Shown: one piece after another, positions 60,402 to 64,000 of the stretch
How the letters are laid out: every line of letters begins with the position of its first letter
Position numbering within the stretch: the stretch's first letter is position 1
Assembly (NCBI RefSeq): GCF_012044895.1
Contig: NZ_CP050695.1
Coordinates: forward strand, 3,502,501-3,566,500
DNA length: 64,000 bases
Reading direction: 5' to 3'
Source of the DNA: Aquisalimonas sp. 2447
Lineage (GTDB): Bacteria; Pseudomonadota; Gammaproteobacteria; Nitrococcales; Aquisalimonadaceae
Position numbers and translations under genes: made by a program
Notes under the pieces: model-generated
The model's database searches: none
What the model saw: the letters and a program-made list of their open reading frames with translations, nothing else
Told to the model about the DNA's origin: nothing

Positions 60402-61294
60402 GGGGACCCGTCCTGGTTCCGGCGACTGCGGAAGGCATCCAGGGAGAATGTCGCGGCGCCGCCGTCGGTCTGCCGCTGCGGCACCATGCTGGTTGCCCAG
60501 GCGTGGCCGTAGACCACCTCGCAGGTGGCGGGCAGCCGACCGTCGGCATCAGCATAGCGAGCGTAGGCGGTGGCCATCTGCTGCCAGCGCCCGCGCCCGG
60601 TCAACCCTCGCGGGCGGCCGCCCTGGACGGTCTGTGAACCCAGCGCCCGGAGGTCCCGCATGACATCGGCGGGTGTAGCGTAGGTCAGGTTGAAATACTC
60701 CATGTCCATGACCGGATCGGCAAACCAGGCGGACACCAGGGCATCGCCGATATCGTGCATGTCCGCGAAGCGGTTCACGTGACGGTAGCCGTCGGCATCG
60801 GACCAGCTCTCCCGCAGTTCCCGCAGCGTGTCCGGACCGAAGGTCGTGAACATCAGCAGGCCACCGGGACGCAGCACCCGCTGGCACTCCTTGAACAGCG
60901 CGTCCAGGTCGTTACACCAGTGGAATGCGGCATTGGAGTACAACAGGTCCACGCTGCTGTCCGCCAGCGGCAGGGCCTGGGCATCGGCACAGATCACGGG
61001 CAGAGGCCGCAGCCAGCTACCGCGATCCCGGGCGCGACGCAACATCCCCGGCGCCAGGTCCAGGGCGAACACCCGCGCCTTGCGGAAGCGCTGTCGCAGC
61101 GCCGCCGTCTGCTCGCCGGTCCCGGCGCCGAGGTCCACCGCCCGCTCCGGCGCCAGACGGATGAAGTCGAGCCGCTCGAGCATGCGCCGCCCGACCTCGC
61201 GTTGCAGTACCGCCGCCTGATCATACGATGCTGCGGCGCCGTCGAAGGCCCGTTGCAGCGCCTGTCGGTCGAACCGGCTGTCGTCTCCGCTCAT
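60398..61294 (-). CDS. bioC: Malonyl-ACP O-methyltransferase
   Basis: A 298-residue SAM methyltransferase that methylates malonyl-ACP to disguise it for pimelate synthesis. SAM motif DLGAGTGEQTAAL, FALDLAPGMLRRAR and post-motif YSNAAFHWCNDLDALF; LRPGGLLMFTTFGPDTLREL is the family signature. The start is ATG 61294 by comparison with E. coli BioC; ATG 61333 would add 13 residues. Overlaps bioD. Confidence 0.92.
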   Translation of the reverse strand: MSGDDSRFDRQALQRAFDGAAASYDQAAVLQREVGRRMLERLDFIRLAPERAVDLGAGTGEQTAALRQRFRKARVFALDLAPGMLRRARDRGSWLRPLPVICADAQALPLADSSVDLLYSNAAFHWCNDLDALFKECQRVLRPGGLLMFTTFGPDTLRELRESWSDADGYRHVNRFADMHDIGDALVSAWFADPVMDMEYFNLTYATPADVMRDLRALGSQTVQGGRPRGLTGRGRWQQMATAYARYADADGRLPATCEVVYGHAWATSMVPQRQTDGGAATFSLDAFRSRRNQDGSP

Positions 61295-61356
61295 GAAAGG
61301 CCGTTCCGGGATGCTGGCAGAAAGGCCGTCCATGATACGCCAACAACCGCGTTCCT

Positions 61357-62361
61357 TCAGGCCTCGACGGTGTCACCGGCGGCGGCTTCGGTGGCGCACT
61401 TGGCACCCTCGAACTGCAGCCCCAGCCGGGCGAACAGCCGCTGGTCATGCTCCACATCCGGGTTGCCGGTGGTGAGCAGCTGTTCCCCGTAGAAGATGCT
61501 GTTGGCCCCGGCCAGGAAACACAGCGCCTGGGTTTCGTCGCTCATGTCCGTGCGCCCTGCCGACAGGCGAACGTGGGAGTGCGGCATCAGAATCCGGGCA
61601 ACGGCAATGCAGCGTACGAACTCCAGCGGGTCCAGATCATCCTCGTTCTCGAAGGGCGTGCCGGGCACGCGGATGAGCTGGTTAATGGGCACGCTCTCGG
61701 GGTGGGCGGGCAGGTTGGCCAGGGTCTGCAGCATGGAGGCCCGGTCGGTCACCGACTCGCCCATGCCGAGGATGCCGCCGCAGCAGACGTTGATCCCCGC
61801 CTCGCGCACGGACTCCAGGGTGTCCAGGCGATCCTGGTAGGTGCGGGTGGTGATCACCTCGCCGTAGTACTCCGGGGAGGTGTCCACGTTGTGGTTGTAG
61901 TAGTCCAGCCCCGCCTGCCGCAGCCGCTGACTCTGCGCCCCGTCGAGCATGCCCAGGGTGGCGCAGGTCTCCAGACCCAGCGCCTTCACCTCGCCGATCA
62001 TCTCGGCGACGCGCTCCAGATCCTTGCCCTTGGGGCTGCGCCAGGCGGCGCCCATGCAGAAGCGGGTGGCGCCCGCATCGCGGGCCGTGCGTGCCGCCGC
62101 CAGCACCTCGTCCTTGTCCATCAGCGCCTCGCGCTCCAGGCCGGTGTCGTAGCGTACGCTCTGGGGGCAGTACTTGCAGTCCTCCGGGCAGGCCCCGGTC
62201 TTGATGGACAGCAGCGTGCTCACCTGCACGGCATTGGGGTCATGGAAGCGGCGGTGTACCGTCTGGGCCTGGAACAGCAGGTCGTTGAAGGGCAGCTCGA
62301 ACAGGGCCTGAACCTCGTCCAGGCGCCAGTCGTGGCGAATCGGGCTGTTTGCATCCGGCAT
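61357..62361 (-). CDS. bioB: Biotin synthase
   Basis: A 334-residue radical-SAM enzyme inserting sulfur into dethiobiotin. Radical cluster Cys58, Cys62, Cys65 ([10 protein letters not shown]). The auxiliary [2Fe-2S] ligands are distributed (ETCATLG, NVCCGGI), and Arg in SAGRTDMS is conserved. ATG at 62361 with GGAG. Its promoter region holds a BirA-like operator. bioF and bioH are not in this cluster. Confidence 0.95.
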   Translation of the reverse strand: MPDANSPIRHDWRLDEVQALFELPFNDLLFQAQTVHRRFHDPNAVQVSTLLSIKTGACPEDCKYCPQSVRYDTGLEREALMDKDEVLAAARTARDAGATRFCMGAAWRSPKGKDLERVAEMIGEVKALGLETCATLGMLDGAQSQRLRQAGLDYYNHNVDTSPEYYGEVITTRTYQDRLDTLESVREAGINVCCGGILGMGESVTDRASMLQTLANLPAHPESVPINQLIRVPGTPFENEDDLDPLEFVRCIAVARILMPHSHVRLSAGRTDMSDETQALCFLAGANSIFYGEQLLTTGNPDVEHDQRLFARLGLQFEGAKCATEAAAGDTVEA

Positions 62362-62425
62362 GCGGGGGACTCCATGGAGATTGTGGCTAGAAGCGATTCC
62401 TGCGATGTTAGCCGGCAACAGGGAT

Positions 62426-62458
62426 GTGTCAACAGATTATGGACAAAATGGTTTACAC
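62426..62458. promoter_or_regulatory. BirA-like operator between bioB and comF
   Basis: GTGTCAACA (62426-62434), 15 bp, GGTTTACAC (62450-62458) match the BirA box TTGTAAACC-N14-16-GGTTTACAA at 6/9 and 8/9 positions. It lies 65 bp upstream of bioB and overlaps the 5' end of comF. Biotin-dependent repression by BirA would follow. Confidence 0.55.
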
Positions 62459-63191
62459 CCGGCTACGTCACGCCTTTCAGTCGCTGCTGCCCTCCTCCTG
62501 CCTGTGCTGCGAGGCTCCGGGCTGCGGCAACGTGGACATCTGCGCCGGCTGCTTCCGCGATCTGCCGCGCAACGAACACGCCTGCACCACCTGCGCGCTG
62601 CCCGTCACTGTCGGGCAGCGGGAATGCGGACGCTGCCAGGACCAGCCCCCGCCGTTCTCGCGCCTGGTGGCGCCCTGGCGCTATGCGGAGCCCGTGGACG
62701 GGCTGATCCAGGCGCTGAAATTCCGCGGCCAGCTACCGGCGGGCCGGCTTCTGGGGACGCTGCTGGCAAGAGAGCTGTTCCGGCGGCACGCTACCGCCGA
62801 CGTCATCGTGCCGCTGCCCCTGCACAGGCAGCGCCTGCGTGAGCGCGGCTTCAACCAGGCGACGGAGATCGCCCGCTGCCTGCCGCAGCGACTGGGCATT
62901 CCACTGCGGCATGACATACTCCGGCGCGCCGGCGGCACCATCCGCCAGTCGCAGCTCGGGCGTCGGCAGCGCGTTACCAACATCCGCGGCGCATTTGCGA
63001 CCACGGACAGCGCCCGCGGCCTGCGCATTGCCCTGGTGGATGACGTGGTCACCACGGGCAGTACCATCGAGGAAGCGGCCCGCACTCTGCTGCGACAGGG
63101 CGCGGTATCCGTGGAAGTCTGGGCGGTGGCGCGAGCAACGCTCTCGCCCCGCGATCGACATACCGGGGAGACCGAAAAGGAGACGCCGTGA
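62448..63191 (+). CDS. comF: ComF-family phosphoribosyltransferase-like protein
   Basis: A 247-residue protein: N-terminal zinc finger (CLCCEAPGCGNVDICAGCF, HACTTCALP, CGRCQ) and a C-terminal phosphoribosyltransferase fold with the PRPP motif IALVDDVVTTGSTIEEAART. In gammaproteobacteria this gene is often divergent from bioB, as here. Role in DNA uptake or phosphorus/nutrient metabolism is unclear. Start chosen at ATG 62448; ATGs at 62424 and 62439 lie inside the BirA-like operator. Confidence 0.88.
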   Translation: MVYTRLRHAFQSLLPSSCLCCEAPGCGNVDICAGCFRDLPRNEHACTTCALPVTVGQRECGRCQDQPPPFSRLVAPWRYAEPVDGLIQALKFRGQLPAGRLLGTLLARELFRRHATADVIVPLPLHRQRLRERGFNQATEIARCLPQRLGIPLRHDILRRAGGTIRQSQLGRRQRVTNIRGAFATTDSARGLRIALVDDVVTTGSTIEEAARTLLRQGAVSVEVWAVARATLSPRDRHTGETEKETP

Positions 63192-63535
63192 ACAACCCCG
63201 TCCTGCTGACCCTGCTGGCCACCGCGGTTGTGGGCGGCATTGCCGCAATCCTGCTGCTGCGGCTGCGCATCGTGTTCGTGATCGAGCTCCGGGACGGGCG
63301 CGCACGCATTCGCTCCGGCCGCCCGCCGGAGGACTTTCCCGCCGCCTGCGAGGATGTGGCGCGCCGTCGCGGCGTCACCCGCGGCCGTATCACCGGCGTG
63401 CGGGACGGCAGCAGCATCCGGCTGACCTTCTCCCGGGATATCCCCGAAAGCAGCCACCAGGCCTTCCGCAATGTCTGGACGCCACCGCCCCCTCGCGGCG
63501 GTCCGCCCGGTGGGGGCATGCGCGCCCGGGGCTGA
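63188..63535 (+). CDS. DUF3634 family protein
   Basis: A 115-residue protein with one N-terminal membrane helix (LLTLLATAVVGGIAAILLL) and a DUF3634 domain (RIVFVIELRDGRARIRSGRP, RGRITGVRDGSSIRLTFSRD, SHQAFRNVW). The C-terminal 20 residues are Pro/Gly/Arg-rich. It overlaps the comF stop (ATGA). The function is unknown. Confidence 0.85.
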   Translation: MNNPVLLTLLATAVVGGIAAILLLRLRIVFVIELRDGRARIRSGRPPEDFPAACEDVARRRGVTRGRITGVRDGSSIRLTFSRDIPESSHQAFRNVWTPPPPRGGPPGGGMRARG

Positions 63536-63549
63536 TCATGACTGCCGAT

Positions 63550-63577
63550 GGAACCTTTTCCGCTACCCCTGCGTGTG
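63550..63577 (+). promoter_or_regulatory. Possible ECF-type promoter at the sigma factor gene
   Basis: GGAACC (63550-63555), 16 bp, CGTGTG (63572-63577) resembles the -35 GGAAC / -10 CGT pattern of ECF sigma promoters. It ends only 8 bp before the sigma gene ATG, which has no ribosome site, so a transcript from it would be almost leaderless. Autoregulation is inferred. Confidence 0.35.
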
Positions 63578-63584
63578 TGTGGGT

Positions 63585-64000
63585 ATGAGTCAACTCGCCC
63601 ACCTCTGGAAACGCCTCTCCGCGCGCTCCGCCTTCGAGGCGGCGCTGGCACCGCACATGGACCGGCTCTGGCGGCTGGCGCTGCGCTTCCAGGGCAACAG
63701 CAGCGATGCCGAGGACCTGCTCCAGGAGCTTGTCAGCCGGGCCTGGGACAAGCGGGCCACCATCCTGGAGCTGGACGCCCCCGGCCCCTGGCTGGCCAAG
63801 GTACTGTACCGCCTGCACGTGGATCGCTGGCGCCGGCAAGGCGCGTTTGACCACGCGGAAAGCCTGGATGAAGCCCTGCAGATCGAGGCGGCCAGTCAGA
63901 CCGAGGCGGCCCTGGAACGCGTCAGCGTGGACGAGATCCTTGCCGAGGTGGAACGGCTGCCGGAGCATCAGCGCGCCGTACTGCTGCTCCACGACGGCGA
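63585..64000 (+). CDS. ECF-family RNA polymerase sigma factor (3' end outside window)
   Basis: The first 138 codons of a sigma-70-family factor. Region 2 has APHMDRLWRLALRFQGNSSD, AEDLLQELVSRAWDKR and WLAKVLYRLHVDRWRRQ; a short linker leads to the start of region 4 (DEILAEVERLPEHQRAVLLL). No region 3, hence ECF class. The start is the ATG at 63585, right after a GT-repeat. The anti-sigma partner would lie beyond the window edge. Confidence 0.88.
   Translation, partial: MSQLAHLWKRLSARSAFEAALAPHMDRLWRLALRFQGNSSDAEDLLQELVSRAWDKRATILELDAPGPWLAKVLYRLHVDRWRRQGAFDHAESLDEALQIEAASQTEAALERVSVDEILAEVERLPEHQRAVLLLHDG

Overview
The window is chromosomal DNA from a high-G+C gammaproteobacterium. The fabA-fabB pair, a BirA-like operator beside bioB, a DjlA co-chaperone, YajG, YcgN, MtfA and the layout of the aa3 oxidase locus all fit that class. 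The overall gene mix resembles halophilic Ectothiorhodospiraceae-like lineages, but the sequence alone does not fix genus or family. I saw no rRNA, tRNA, CRISPR array, phage or complete insertion sequence. Almost all of the DNA is coding. Many genes overlap by ATGA, TGATG or TTGA junctions, and GTG or TTG starts preceded by good ribosome sites are common.

Layout, left to right. 1-2105: end of djlA, a LuxR solo and a TetR regulator. 2160-2350: a hairpin-forming repeat element bounded by CTAG. 2490-7142: a four-gene lipid-modification operon (FAD amine oxidase, DUF1365, cyclopropane synthase, GPH-type carrier), then sohB. 8272-10411: a lower-G+C cassette on the minus strand (Hcp-like protein, coiled-coil protein, signal-peptide Sel1-repeat protein). 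10711-17859: tusA-like gene, a small ORF, hydrolase and SDR, then prpE followed by the lysine acetyltransferase patZ. 17958-21083: an Aer-like chemoreceptor behind a possible sigma-28 promoter, a DUF2726 protein, hprA. 21232-24560: dusB, two membrane J-domain proteins, an EamA exporter and an HNH protein. 24803-32494: lipA, PIN-PhoH ATPase, chalcone-isomerase-like protein, metallophosphatase, sorbosone-dehydrogenase-like propeller, DUF3108, yajG, a shikimate-kinase-like protein.

32563-36905 is a signalling pair: an HDOD protein with a decayed histidine kinase, and a REC-PAS-GGDEF-EAL protein. 36883-44081 holds DUF4139, a retropepsin-like protein, mtfA, a TraB-type protein, prfC, tspO and ycgN. 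44283-47812 is an NtrC-type two-component system diverging from a DUF4168 gene that has a recognisable sigma-54 promoter and an upstream palindrome. 48067-49911 is fabA-fabB and 50038-50712 an OmpA lipoprotein. 50749-59538 is a complete cytochrome c oxidase locus: structural genes coxBAC, copper and heme assembly factors, and a 38-residue assembly protein. 59727-63191 is bioBCD plus comF. The right edge has a DUF3634 gene and a cut ECF sigma factor.

Repeats: a CTAG-bounded element family whose ends supply TAG stop codons to three genes; a composite palindromic (REP/BIME-like) family between convergent genes; one REP pair of the kind common in Pseudomonas. The strongest candidates for something undescribed are the Hcp/coiled-coil/Sel1 cassette, the sigma-54 circuit driving a DUF4168 protein, and an 11-bp direct-repeat operator shared by the lipid operon and the chalcone-isomerase-like gene.
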